Assembly: GCA_013176395.1 (NCBI GenBank)
Contig: JABMLP010000007.1
Span: 1,833,984 to 1,897,983, forward strand
Origin: Venturia oleaginea
Taxonomy: Eukaryota; Ascomycota; Dothideomycetes; Venturiales; Venturiaceae
DNA: 64,000 nucleotides
Direction: 5' to 3'
A model generated the notes under the pieces. That model ran no database searches and was not told the origin of the DNA. It worked only from the letters and a program-made list of their open reading frames with translations. Numbering within the stretch: position 1 is the first letter of the stretch; every line of letters starts with the position of its first letter. The position numbers and the translations under genes are program-made. Shown in pieces: positions 31,761-43,299 of this stretch.

Positions 31761-34035
31761 TCAGAACTGATCCTGCCACCACTTGCAGTTGCCGCTTTCT
31801 TGGTCCTGAATGGTCTGCGTACCATTATCCCCCAAAAGCATGGAACGTACATTCATTCCATACCATATGAACGGGTTTCGTCCAGTGGCAAAATCTGCAA
31901 CCCACTGCCGAAGCGGGCTCGCATTGGGACCATCGTAGAAGGTAGTGGCAACATCAGATCCGTGTAGAGCTGGGAAAATGTTGTAAATGTAGGAGAAGTC
32001 CGGTTTGAGGTAGTATGTGTTGCATACAAAGGCGAGATCCGCTTCGATTGCCGCTGCCTGCATGGTAATTGAAGTTAGCCACTTACTGAATATCGACAAT
32101 CTCCATGTAATTTCAGAGCCAAATTTCCAGGACTTTGTCGACTTCGATTTCTATCCGACAATGATTCATAGAAGTAGATAAGCTCACGTACCTGTTCGGT
32201 TACATCCCGGAACCATGACGCGGGATAGTATTCATCAACAGCTGAATCAATACTGCTATTGCTGAGCGATGGGAGAGCGGCTCGAAGAGCATCTTTTATG
32301 TCCTGGGCGCTTTTTGTAGTCTCAGCGATAAATGAAAGTCCCTCATTGGTATTGTGGCCAGTCATGAACTTGATTCCCTTCCGGAACGCACCACGCTGGA
32401 GCAGGTGGCTTGGGAGATCTGGTACGAAAGAGCCATCTACAGCTGGACCGTACACAAAGGTGCCATAACCGGCAACAATAACCTGGTTGGAGTTTGCGAA
32501 GTTGAGTCGATCAAAGGGCAGAGTGCGGGCTTCTGGAAGGCTGGAGACACCCGCAAGCTTGAGGAAGTCGGTAAAGGTGGAGTCTTGCTGAGACTTCGAG
32601 ACAATGGGAAGAAAGCCTGGTGATTGCAGGATCGCTTGACCAAAAGGGTTATCGAGAACCTTGCCGCCATATGCCTATTGGCTATGTTAGATGTGTTCTT
32701 CACGTGTAAAGAGATGGGATTGTCTGTCCATTGAGTACTAGATCATCTGCATGCTGCGAGCATTGCCTTCACTTCAATAACACCCCTTCGAGATTGACGT
32801 CGACAGGTTCCTGACGGGATTTGGCAGGGACGTTACAACATGCAAAGGAAAGGCAGTTGGCGATGAGGCTGGAACACTTACAGTGACCTGATGCATGATA
32901 GATCCGCCTCCAGCACTTTCACCCATGATGGTTACCCGACTAGGACTCCCACCAAAATCTGCGATGTGATCTTGTACCCATTGGAGCGCAAACCGTTGGT
33001 CATACAAAGCAGCATTCGATACACCGCCCTGGTTCTGGAACTCAGGACCCGAGAGCCAACCAAATGCGCCAAGGCGGTAGTTAATTGTAACGAAAATGAG
33101 GCTCTGGTTGCTGGCCCTGATCAGCCCGGCTGGGCCGCCGTCCATCGTTTTGCTGCCTTGGACATACCCGCCGCTATGGATCCAGACTGCAGGCGAATTA
33201 GCTATAATTCACGCAACCGACTCCGCGAGAACGTCATGCGCAAAAGTCAGAATCTGTTTGTATGGACCTCAGATCAAGGTCTCTACATCGAGATCAACTG
33301 TCCAAAAGTCCTGGCAAATGGAACCAAGAACATAATTCTTCTTTCCATCTCCCAGGACTTTTGGACAGTCGATCTCAAGCCGAGGGCCCGACGTGGTCCT
33401 GAAAGGACCCGGTGTAGCGCAAGTACCATCTCTCTCGTGTGACATACCAAGCACAGGAGCCTTGGCGTCACTTCCACGCTCGAAGATGCCTTTCGGCGTG
33501 AATACATCCAAGAATAAACAGTCCTCAGATTCAGCGCCGGCATACATAAGTGCTGCTCCTCTCGACAAGGTATCCAGGTCGCGCTGTGTATTTGTAGACC
33601 GAGCAAGTAGGTACGGTGGTACGAAATCGGGAACTCTGGCCTCCCATGCAGGGAGCACCTGCGGACATGCTTTCGGAAAATTTCCTCCATTTTCCACGCC
33701 ATCTGATGAATTGGTAACAGCTGGCTTCTGGGGGGCTCCGAACCGAAGTTGTCCAACTGGGGGAGCTGCATAGCGGATGTTACTGAAGTTGTAGTAATCT
33801 CCTGCTTGATTGAAGTCGACTGCTTGGTGTTTGACATAGCCCAGATCAACTATTGGGTTGCTGTTGGCAGTGCATGCTGAACTTGTTAGCCTGCGTCTAC
33901 ACGCCAATCTTTTTCGTTGATGTCGATCAAATGACCAACAGCGTGTACGACCTGTTCGCTGTGTCATATACCTTGAGTGCGTACGACCAGCGCGACAGTT
34001 AAGATAGCGCTCATGAAGCGGGTGATCATGCGCAT
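31761..34035 (-). CDS. Secreted type-B carboxylesterase/lipase
   Basis: Hydrolyses carboxylic esters; an alpha/beta hydrolase of the cholinesterase-like group. Exons (minus): 34035-33972, 33876-33448, 33186-32882, 32674-32192, 32057-31761, giving 525 residues. A signal peptide (MRMITRFMSAILTVALVV) ends near RTQA-C. Catalytic residues: Ser255 (GESAGGG), Glu377 (GHNTNEG), His459 (ALHGSD). Cysteines typical of the family (SEDCLFLDVF, FVCNTYYL) are present. Introns are long for this window (95, 261, 207 and 134 bp). The 261-bp intron carries a hairpin. The alternative reading with a 14-nt exon at 32087-32100 would need a 29-nt intron and was not used. Natural substrate unknown. Confidence 0.88.
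33289..33383. repeat. Inverted repeat inside the carboxylesterase intron
   Basis: Two arms of about 42 nt. The best-matching core is CTGTCCAAAAGTCCTGG (left) against CCAGGACTTTTGGACAG (right). The loop is only a few bases. Outer parts of the arms pair imperfectly. It lies wholly within intron 33187-33447. Confidence 0.85.
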
Positions 34036-34417
34036 CTGGCATAGACAGGTCCTGGACCTTTTTTCTTTTCTGTCAGGGATTGTTAGAACGACTGGGGGCG
34101 TTCGTGGAAGGCAGTAGAGAGAGTATGTTCGAACCATGTGACTTACAAGTGGTGATGGTGATACTACATCTATAAAACGCAAAGAAAAAGAGGAAGGTGT
34201 GACCCTCCATTAGCACGAGGAGACCTGCTCTAAGAAAGTAACCGGCACACTGGATTTCTCTACGCGTATCTCGCGGCCGTATAAAGTTACTCAAGGTAAA
34301 AAAAATCCATTGTAGCTATATCCTACAATGATACATCACTTTTGCGGCCACATAGTGTAAACTAGACCCTTGGCAAAAATATCGCTATATCTCTTTAGGT
34401 TCTAGTGCAAGACCTGA
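34036..34417. other. Upstream region of the esterase
   Basis: No gene seen. It includes short A/T runs near 34190 and 34297 and the CCTGA target site at 34413-34417. Confidence 0.5.
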
Positions 34418-34673
34418 TGTCACGGGGCGGGTTCGGGTATCAGGAGGAAGGAGCAGCAGCAGGAACAGCTATAATTAAACTGGCTACATACGAACTGGCA
34501 GGCAATCCAACAGGCAGGTTTGACGACAGGACGTAGCTCAAAGAACTACGGATTGGTTGAAGCCATGCAGGCTTTTAAACCCTTTCCTCGGCAGAACTAC
34601 GGTTCTGCCTTGATCACGTACCGTGGGGCCACCCCAACGGCGGGAGAGACTTGTCCGCGGTCGTATCGTGACA
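34418..34673 (+). mobile_element. Solo LTR, TSD CCTGA
   Basis: 256 bp, TGTCACGGGGCGGG..GTATCGTGACA, flanked by CCTGA (34413-34417 and 34674-34678). TG..CA ends with a 7-bp terminal inverted repeat TGTCACG/CGTGACA. It belongs to a family different from the LTRs in the left 20 kb. Confidence 0.88.
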
Positions 34674-34765
34674 CCTGATGAGGATTAAGTTGATATTTAA
34701 CAACTAATACCCTCCTCTAAATGTTACCAATTCAATTATTATAATAGACTTAATTACCCCTTCTA

Positions 34766-35021
34766 TGTCACGGTACGATCGCGGACAAGTCTCTCCCGCC
34801 GTTGGGGTGGCCCCACGGTACGTGATCAAGGCAGAACCGTAGTTCTGCCGAGGAAAGGTTTTAAAGCCTGCGTGGCTTCAACCAATCCGTAGCTCTTTGA
34901 GCTACAGTCCTATCGTCAAACCTGCCTGTTGGTTTGCCTGCCAGTTCGTATGTAGCCTGTTTAATGATAGCTGTTCCTGCTGCTGCTCCTTCCTCCTGAT
35001 ACCCGAACCCGCCCCGTGACA
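34766..35021 (-). mobile_element. Second solo LTR of the same family, inverted, TSD TTCTA/TTCTG
   Basis: Also 256 bp, the reverse complement of 34418-34673 with about a dozen differences. Flanks are TTCTA (34761-34765) and TTCTG (35022-35026), a TSD with one mismatch. The 92-bp AT-rich spacer between the two LTRs has no gene. Confidence 0.85.
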
Positions 35022-35049
35022 TTCTGGAACTATTATAATGTTAATAATA

Positions 35050-36881
35050 ACGTATTCCACCACCGAGCCGGCCACTTTTCCTTGGCACGACCAACTCACA
35101 TTACGCCTCTTCAATTTTATCGCTATCAACAATAGATTCCAAGTCTGTCGTGCAGCTATCTGATTCAAAAGATATCTCAATATCCTTTTTACACGTTCGC
35201 GCATTGTGCCCAGTCGCGCCGCAGTTCCCACAGCGCCGTAAAGCTGGCCGGGCTGTTTCTTGATCACCACTACCACGAGCCTTCTTTGATTTCTAAGGCG
35301 CTACAGACGCCTCAGCAGCTACCTGCGCTGATGCAGTCCCGTACTCTATAGTACCACCTTGCTGGATTCACTTCCTTTTGCGCGATTTTCGCTTCGTCAT
35401 TACTGCCAATTGCTCTTCAAGCTCGTGGTTTCGTGCAATAAGTAGAGCGTTCTGGTGTAGCATCAATTCAGCGCCCTTGACAAGCTGAGAGAAGCCAGTC
35501 TGCGCAGTAACTGGTGACCGAGTGAAAGGTTCGCGTACAAGCTTTGATTGAGATTCAAATTCTTGAGTATTGCTTGGAGTCTTCGACTGCCACGGCGTCT
35601 CCTGCGGTGGGGGTGCTGGTGGGGTACGTAGCCGTACTTCAAGGCGATCCAATACCACCTCCGCGTTAATAGGGACTAGCCCTACCATCTCAAAAGCCTT
35701 TCGACAGTTCTCTTCTGTAAACACGTCGAAAAACGCGTCTTTGAAGGCCGGGAGAAAGCCTTCTTTGTTGATATGGTAGACGCGTTGGCGTGCCAAGTCT
35801 CGAACTCGTTGAGAGTACTTGCACTTCAACGGCGAGAAGCAGACCACATCAAGCGACTGGAGGATATGCGATGAATGAGGTGGCATACAGAGCGTTATGA
35901 TCTTATGTTCGAGGCAGTAGTCCTTGAAATCCTGGCTGAGATGGCTCTCATGGCCGTCCAAGATGAGCAGCCTATACCCCCCTACTTGACGCGCCTTTGT
36001 ATGCGCGTCAAAGTGCTTCAACTACTTAAGACCAAGCGCATTGTTTGTCCAGCCGTTCTCAGAGACCGAGAGCTTCCAATTCCGTGGTATATCTGTCTCC
36101 TCATACCACGCAGAGATGTGAACGCGTCCTTTGTAGATAATGAAGGGCGGGGTCGCATACCCAGCGGCACAGATACTCTGGATAACTGTAACCCACTTGC
36201 GATTGCCTGGCTGGATCAAATTAGGTCGTAAACGTCTTTTAGAAGCTGTGACGACCTTCATTGACCCAATAACGCCCATCTGGAAGCCAATCTCGTCAAA
36301 GTTGTACGTATCCTTGTCGTGGATGCCGTACTTGGCTTTAGTATCTGCAACGAGCTTGAACCACGCGCCAATAATCTCTGGGTCTTCCTGTAGTATCCTC
36401 TGCCTATCCTTGGCTCGATTAAAGGCCATCTTGAGCTCATCTGAGCGCTTTACGAACCTCTCAGCCCAGTTTTTCCCTACTGGCTCTCCACCGCGTACAC
36501 CCAGCAGTTTATCCGCCATATCTGCCACCTCACACAGCCGGAGCGCAAATCCTCGTGAATCGAGGTCGAGGATATATCGGAAAAGCGTTCGCTCTTCGGT
36601 AAGGGTAAGTTTGCGACCGTTTGGTGGTCTTTCGAGGATAAATGGGACTCCTCTGACGCGATCGGAGAGGGTTTGTTGTTTAACGTTGAAGGCGCTCGCA
36701 GCAGCCCGTTGGCTTCGGAGTTGGCCGGTATCCAAAGCTTGGATTGCAAGCTGAATTCTCCCTTCGTGTTGGAGTAGTAGCTCATTACGTTGTTGAGACA
36801 TAGTAGAATAAGAAGAGTAGTTGGGGTCTTGGCAAATTTTGACCGGTTGGGTGATCTGACGGGTTGGGTAATCGAATACGT
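35050..36881 (-). mobile_element. Fot1/pogo-type DNA transposon (1.83 kb)
   Basis: Ends are ACGTATTC (35050-35057) and GAATACGT (36874-36881), flanked by TA on both sides (35048-35049 and 36882-36883), the Tc1/mariner-pogo target. Length and the single transposase gene fit fungal Fot1-like elements. The terminal inverted repeat looks short (about 8 bp perfect, weaker beyond), so older mutation of the ends is likely. Confidence 0.85.
35101..36801 (-). pseudogene. Fot1/pogo transposase with three in-frame stops
   Basis: The frame runs from ATG 36801 to TAA 35101-35103 (566 codons before the final stop). In order: psq-type HTH (QQTLSDRVRG), CENPB-type DNA-binding domain (NWAERFVKRSDELK), DDE catalytic core (YNFDEIGFQMG, LLILDGHESH, SSHILQSLDVVCFSPLK) and a C-terminal CCHC-like knuckle (CGNCGATGHNARTC). 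Internal stops in the same frame: TAG at 36022-36024 (in ALGLK-*-LKHFDAHT), TGA at 35368-35370, TAG near 35295. Each can be produced from a sense codon by one C:G to T:A change, and at least two fit CpA to TpA, the RIP signature. No frameshift is seen. Confidence 0.88.
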
Positions 36882-36883
36882 TA

Positions 36884-37544
36884 CTTATAATCCTGGGTGT
36901 AGCAGACCAATCCTAACTTCTTACAGAAATAGTGCTGGCCTACATGTACATCTATCATTATTTAGATTATACCTGCCTAAAAAAAAGTTCTTGTAGTCGC
37001 CAGCAGTGCTTTGGATGTAAGAGTAAGGGGGACCAGCTGGCCGATGCTGAAATACAGGCTCGTTTACTGTTTACATGTTGTAACGGAAACAAAAAATGGT
37101 AGAAGTATCGTGTATCTTACGTGATATCATTATTGCCCATTTCCCACCATCTCAAACCAGATCTACCAATCTAAGAAGCAACGCAATTACCGACAACAAG
37201 AGGTATAATACATACATAGATCCAGCACTAGACTCCATAGCCGTTATATCGTATAAGATGCGTCCCCACCATCACCCACCACCGACCAAAGGAAACGAAA
37301 GGACTAAGCGAGAGAGCCGAACAACAAAATAGTGTTAAGTAATACGGAGAGGGAATAATTAAGTAAGGGGTCTGGGGGGTTTGGGGTATCGTCGAAACCA
37401 AGAGCATCAAGCGAAAGAAAAAGCCACGCGCACGAATCAGACTAAACCGCAAAATCAAACGCAGCACAGAACGCAGAACAACAGAGATGTCACAGCAGAT
37501 GCAAACATAAATCAACGAGACATGAACGTCACACCACCTCTTGA
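36884..37544. other. Intergenic, no gene seen
   Basis: AT-rich sequence downstream of LST7. The short open frames lack family resemblance. Confidence 0.5.
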
Positions 37545-38955
37545 TCAGCTATATCCAGCCAACTGACTGACGAGCAGCACGAATTTTGCGTGCAGCTCCA
37601 CAAAGATTCTATCGTTGCCGGTGATCTCAGTAAGGCCGCGTGGTTGCATCACGTCCCTCGATCCGCGAGCGAAACCATCGGGATCAACTCTCTTGGCAGA
37701 GAGAAAAGAAGAGACGTCCGAAAGACGAGATGAGATGGAATCACCGCCTCTCGAGGGTGGGCGCGAGGACAAGGTAGGAGAAGTGGAAGCACTCTTGTTC
37801 TCGCGAGGATCCTTGGTATGTTCTTCCTTTCTCGACGAAAGCAGAGGGAGGGAGGAGGAAAGTAGCGGCGTCACATGTCCATCATCAGATGCTGGTGGTG
37901 TCTCGCGTGAAATGACTTCGTCAGCCATACGCGTGATCTCCCAAGCTATGCCCTCGAAGACCCGAGTTACGGGCACATAATGTCGCGAAACATTCCAGCT
38001 GTCGAGCCCGCCCATTGCGATGAGAGCGTAGAGACGCGTCTGACCTCTTGCCCGGGGATCTTTGATGTGAAAGGAATAGGCGATTGTGTAGCCCGCAACT
38101 GAGTCGCCAAAACAGAGAGGTCCTCGAGAAGACGATTTGGGCAGCTTTTCAGCAGAGAGCGTGCGGAGGCATGTGCGTTTCAGCGAGGAGTAATTCTCGG
38201 AGACGGTGGGGTGATGAGTCGAGACGTAGGTTATGTTATGGGTGTGTGTCTCCAGTGGGAGGAATCGCTCGAGCGTGCTAAGGGAGAAGAGGGGTGCGTC
38301 GGGAAAGTGATCCAAACTGGTGGGTTCCTTGTGGAGGGGGTGATGGTAATCGTCTTGATGGCTGTCATTACGACTTCCAATGTGGGCCCCATCAATGTCC
38401 TGCCCCTTCTCATCCTCATATTCCTTTGCGGGTGGAGGCGGGGTGAAGGCAGTTACTGTCTGAGTCGTCCTCAAGACTGGGGTCCCGAGAAAGCCTCCCG
38501 TCCTCGTTGGACTTGCCGGACTTGCATCAGATATGGTGTCTCTCAGCTCTCTGGGCACAACAAAGGAACAGTTCTCGCAAGAGTCTCCGCCAAAATCCGA
38601 AGCAGAGTTTGACGTCTTGAGCGTGTCTCGATGTAGACAATCCTCAAAGTAAGGATTACTTGTGGTCTTCGCAGATGGTGGGCTTATAGGTGGTGAGGCG
38701 ATGGGCGAGTAGAGCAAGGGTGCATTGGGATTGTCCTCGGGAGTGCCTGAGGGTTCAAAGAAGCTGGAGAGAGAGGTGTTGCGTGGAAGGTCGTCGGGAC
38801 AGCATGTCGAACATTGTATGGGGTTGACCTGTGTACAAAGGATACTTGTCGGACCGTGAGTTTCGCAGAAATGGGCGAGTGAGATCTAGATGATCCATGG
38901 GTCAGACTGCCGCGTTGCTAGTAGAATTGATTGCATGGCTTACAATGAAATCCAT
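37545..38955 (-). CDS. LST7: Folliculin-like protein Lst7
   Basis: Lst7 with Lst4 forms a GAP complex for Gtr2 at the vacuole and signals amino-acid state to TORC1. Two exons (minus): 38955-38944 (MDFI only) and 38885-37545, one 58-bp intron, 450 residues. The start lies in a 12-nt first exon; without it the N-terminal ISLAHFCETHGPTS motif has no start. The folliculin longin core is visible (GPLCFGDSVAGYTIAYSFHIKDPRARG, given here in parts: GPLCFGDSVAGY and FHIKDPRARGQTRLYALIAM). A Cys pair (CSTCC, CENC) lies in the N-terminal half. A Ser/Pro-rich insert precedes the C-terminal RIFVELHAKFV segment. This is the N-terminal longin portion only, as in other fungal Lst7 proteins. Confidence 0.85.
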
Positions 38956-39725
38956 ATCTCTCCTTCTGAGAGACGGCGACCTCTACAAGGCCATTTCGCT
39001 CTTGTCGTGTCGCCAGTGCGTGCGGTTCAAGTGGGAGCTCACGTTGCGCCAGACGCTGTGACTCGGCAACACACGATCGCAATAAGTCGGAAAGAGTAGG
39101 ATTAGAATGGCTGAGGCTATAGCTTGCCCGGAATGCAATAGTAGAGCAGATTAAGGATGTAGAGGTTGGGGAGTTGAGCTTCTGAAGGTAGCCGTCTGGC
39201 CGATGGAGATGGTAGCGCAAGTGTAACAACAACACGGGCACAAGAGGGCGGGAATTCCGAGTGTATTTATTTGCAAGTGGGCGGGACCAGGTTGGTGGTG
39301 TTGCTCCTACTGCTAATCTAATTGTCGTAGTCTATTGGCCTCGCCATCTGGACGGCAGTATTGATCGGATTTAAACATCATGGCGGAAACGGGGAGCATC
39401 GAGACCACGGGACGCTTGTCTACCTTCCTACAACCCATGGCAAACTTTCGTTGTTCTCCATCAGGCAATAACTGTCCACGCTGTCCGAAAGCTTTCTCTC
39501 TCTTGTCCTTATCCTTTCTCCTCGAATTCCTTCAGAATCCGGACAGAAGAGCGAGCATCCTTGCCATCTCCACATGTCACCCACCGTGTATCTCTGCCCC
39601 GCCATCACAATTGATTCCATAACATCACCCATTTGATCATTGGAGAAACTATCTTCACTATGCGTTGTGGTGAATCAGAGATCCATCTTTGAAAATATTC
39701 TCGCCCACACGAATTCAAAATATTA
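38956..39725. other. LST7 upstream region, no gene seen
   Basis: It contains the LST7 promoter and 5' UTR. The open frames on either strand have no recognisable domain. Confidence 0.4.
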
Positions 39726-40190
39726 CTACAAAACATGCCATGACGCCCATTCTCCCGTCTCGAACTCGATATCCGGTCCGTCATGGAAAATCCCTTCGGT
39801 ACTCCAGCCCAACAACGTCCCAACAACGTGATAGATGTTGTTGACGCCCAATACACCCGTGAGATCCCATATCATACTTACATTGGGGGTGCATTACCAT
39901 CTGTAATCTTTGCCTCGGCCGTGCTGCGCGCGAGCGCCTTTGCCTCCCTTTCCGCCGCCTCTGTGGGAGGAAATGAGCGCAGAATCTCGCGGGCTCTGAT
40001 CGTTGGGTTTCCAAAAGCGTGATGCTGTATTTCAGTGCAGATGACTGTCCATACTGGCTGCATAGGGATGACCTCCTGACAGCCTGGTTGTCCTCTCTGA
40101 TTATATGGACATATAGGACATGGTCGATGGCCGTCAACGAGTCCCTCAGCGTCAACGTTGTTCCAAAGTGGAGGAACGTGTCGATGCCAC
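39726..40190 (-). pseudogene. Possible small gene or decayed fragment, unrecognised
   Basis: Minus-strand frames have coding-like composition in three consecutive pieces: GIDTFLHFGTTLTLRDSLT (about 40185-40120), then PMQPVWTVICTEIQHHAFGN to AEAKITDG (about 40070-39910), then MIWDLTGVLGVNNIYHVVG to WASWHVL-stop (39870-39726). They are in different phases. A splice between the first two is possible (acceptor CTGTCAG) but its donor is weak, and no intron of acceptable length joins the last two. It may be a frameshifted relic. I do not recognise the family. Confidence 0.3.
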
Positions 40191-42027
40191 TATCAGAGGA
40201 GAATTGTGCGTCGAGCTGTGATTAGGCACGCAGCCAATTTCTTTCTATATATGTGTGAAGCCTCCCAATTATCCCAGCCGGTGTCGAAAAAGGTCCGAAA
40301 ACTTTAACAACCGTAATCGATGGAATTACTATTCGGAGGTAACATATGGACCACTCTTCTAGGGAGTAACCTTGTCTGATCGGTGAGAATAGTTTTGAAG
40401 ACTCGTCGTCGAAGCCGTCGTACATGAAATGGGTAATGGTTCGTGAGCTAGCAGAACTACAAGGCGATGACATGCTGGGATATAACCGATCGGTAACTGT
40501 AACAAATTTCGCAGATTTGCGTGGCGTCGGTAGTAATGGGAGAAGCTAAAAGGCCTTGAGGATAGCCCGAAACTCTGAATGGTGAAGAGTGCCTGAGAGC
40601 GGCTGAGGAAGGAATCATGACTATATCTAGGTTTCCGTAAACCGTGAAGATCAGCCAGGCAAGTCCAAGTGGACATGTCCTAGCGACTTAGGCAGCAACC
40701 TCTAAGATCTACTAATAATTTCCATCTGACGTCGTTATGGCAGGTCGAAGCCAACGGAAGACGCGTCGGGCTAGGTTGCCCAGCCAATGCGAGGCGCTTA
40801 TTCACGTGGGAACGCGGGAAGTGAAATTGATCTGTTCTAAATAAACAATTTGAGGTGGGTTCCCAACGCGTCCTGGGGGTTAAAGGCTACAAAAGGTGTA
40901 GATGCCACGTCGTGATGGGTACCTCAAGAATCGCCGTGGCGAGTCGATGCAGTTTTATCTTCATCAATTGTCCTTAAGAGTCATGCAGAAGGCGAGAAGC
41001 ATTTTTGACGTTTTTTTGCTTCGTCTGTCCCGTTTGACGAGATTGATCGGCTGGCAGATGAAACGCCGGGCTACCACGTCTACACATGAGCGGGGCTGTG
41101 AGATTGGATCCGAAAAGTGCAATTAACAGACAGCATTCTCATAAATGAAGAGAGTCGTTTAACTATTGCCAAGGCGCTAGAGTGTAAAAAGAGCGAGAGC
41201 ACTGATTGGAAGTTGAACCTTGCCTGCCTTTGTCCTCGGTGAGCTGCATTCTTTAAAAGCTCCCGTGGCGACAAACGAAATTATCAATCGAACGGAGGCA
41301 TTCGCGTGCTGCAAAGAGTCGTGGTCCAGAGATTGGCGGAATCTGTGCTACAACGTTAGCTGCTGGATAATCGTCTGACGATTGTCGCCAGTTCATATCG
41401 GAGCAAAGCCTGAGTATTTCTCCACAGCGCAGTTTTGTTTTGTTGACATGGTGCCAGGCTTTCAATTCAGTGCCCTGTTGACAACATCAACTAGAGCTAC
41501 CGTTGCCTTTAGCTACCAATCCAAGATCGATATCGAGACTTGTCCGGCAATGTTAAAGAATTAATTGCTAGAAGTTTATCATAGCCATGCCCTGTTGAAA
41601 GTGGCATTCAAAGCTGGCATCGAAGGGCTGTGCATTCGTGACCCATTGTGACTTCGCATGCACAATAGAGTTGTGTGCCATAAGATTGCGCTTTTCAACC
41701 AATTGCGTTGATTTGGAGGCTCACAGCCTTCGGTCCTGCTGAAGGGCTGCAATGTAAGAGTGATTTGCCCATTGTATCCCCAGACCTCTAGTCTCCCTCC
41801 GCCTGAGCCTAGTAGCCATCTCCTCCTTTTCAACCATGTCCATAGCCTATCTGGAATACCCTTTGCCCATGTTGCATGTCTGGTACCACAAGGGAATATG
41901 CCAGAGAGTTGCACGAGGCTCCAATGTGCCACTTGGAGGTATCGGTCGGTGGCTTTGACGTACGCGCTCGGTGTCCTTCTACGGAAAAGGATCCACAGAT
42001 GAGGGAGTACGGTCAGCAGCCATTTGC
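40191..42027. other. Long intergenic stretch, no supported gene
   Basis: Open frames are short and show no domain or consistent splice structure. The right part is the 3' flank of the GT8 gene. Confidence 0.5.
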
Positions 42028-43299
42028 TCAACCAAGCAGACCTATCTCTTCTTCGAACCCCATCTCTTGTCGCATTTGTTTGAATGCCTCTCCATACCAC
42101 TGGTGTCGGTCAGCCTGGTCTCACCACACGGATCAGAAAATAGGGACAGGATGCGAGAGTTACTCACGGAAAGTGCAGGCCAAACCGCACAGACTTGCTC
42201 GTCTGGCTCCCCTGTGGGCTTCGTACATTGTCCCCCCTGAGCCCAAGCCTCTGCTGGTTTCCTGATTGTGAAATGCACGATCCGCGTGTTCATCCAAAGA
42301 TGATCCCAAGATCGCCGATATGACTCATATAAAACAAGATTCAAATTGTAGATACTGGGGAGGCCCCAATTCTCATATTCCCAATATTTCTGCAAGAACG
42401 CCTGGTCGCTCTCCATTGGGTCGTGGTATTCCGGATCGGCCAGCTTCTCGATCATGTTGTCAAATAGCCATCTTCGAGGCCTGAAGACCATGACACCAGA
42501 ATTGAAGCGGGGATCGTGAGGTATGTCCCACCAGACATCGGGCGCGGCTGCAAAATCGCCAGGCATTGTAAATAGCTCCTTGATGGATCCTTTGACGACT
42601 GTGTCGGCGTCCAAGAAGATAATCTTATCGTACTCTTCCCAGCCAAATATCTTGAGCTTATTTAGATTCAGTCGACGATGAGGTTGTATGCGGCTGTAAT
42701 CGATCTGGGGAACCTGCATACGCTCTTCCGCCCGAATCTTCCATCCTACCTTTTCTAGACGGGTTCGATTTTGCGCGGTAATGCCTGGTGCTGCGTCGTC
42801 ACCCAGGGGACCTCCTTGGAGGGTCAACAATACAAGATCCACACCCATTGCCTCCAGATCATTATGTTTCCGAATTGACCAACCCAGCATCAGAGCTAGG
42901 GAGGCATAGTTGTAGTCCCAGACAGAAGTGACTATTGCATAGCGCGGCTCTACTCCTTCTTCTCTGGCAGGCTGTGATACCGCCACGGAGTCTGAATGGG
43001 CAGGGCCTTTTACGATTGCCTGAGGTTCCTGAGTCGGCTCGCTTGGAGGAGGTTCCGCATCGGCGAAGAAGGCAAAGGGATTCGAAGGGATTGCGAGGTC
43101 GATGGCGTCATGAGCGGGTTTATGGATAGAGACTTCGGCCACGGATTCCCATTTCGTGTTTGTGTCTGTTGGAGGATTAGGGCGGCTTGATGAGATGAAG
43201 AATTGATGAGAGATACGCACCGATTGATACATAAAACAATATCAGCAGGACAGTCACTGTAACAGCCAAGATTGGTGTTCTCAGCCTAGGGAATGCCAT
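42028..43299 (-). CDS. GT8 family glycosyltransferase, type II membrane protein
   Basis: Transfers a sugar from a nucleotide donor; the fold and sequence are of the glycogenin/GT8 group. Exons (minus): 43299-43221, 43165-42168, 42114-42028, giving 387 residues; introns 55 and 53 bp. The short N-tail and one hydrophobic anchor (TPILAVTVTVLLILFYVS) suggest a Golgi/ER lumenal enzyme. The catalytic domain starts at YAIVTSVWDYNYA. The metal-binding DxD is FLDADTVVKG (~210). RFNSGVMVFRP and ESDQAFLQKYW are GT8 hallmarks. The last exon (ADRHQWYGEAFKQMR..) was found by splicing after VWPALS. The acceptor sugar is unknown; not glycogenin itself, given the membrane anchor. Confidence 0.9.

Noticed and set aside
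32058..32191. 14-nt microexon (32087-32100) in the esterase
   Set aside because: It would need a 29-nt intron. A single 134-bp intron with GTACGT donor and a CTAAC branch site keeps the frame and the family match.
34418..35021. One large foldback (MITE-like) element
   Set aside because: Each arm has its own 5-bp duplication and complete LTR-type ends, so two separate solo LTRs explain it better.
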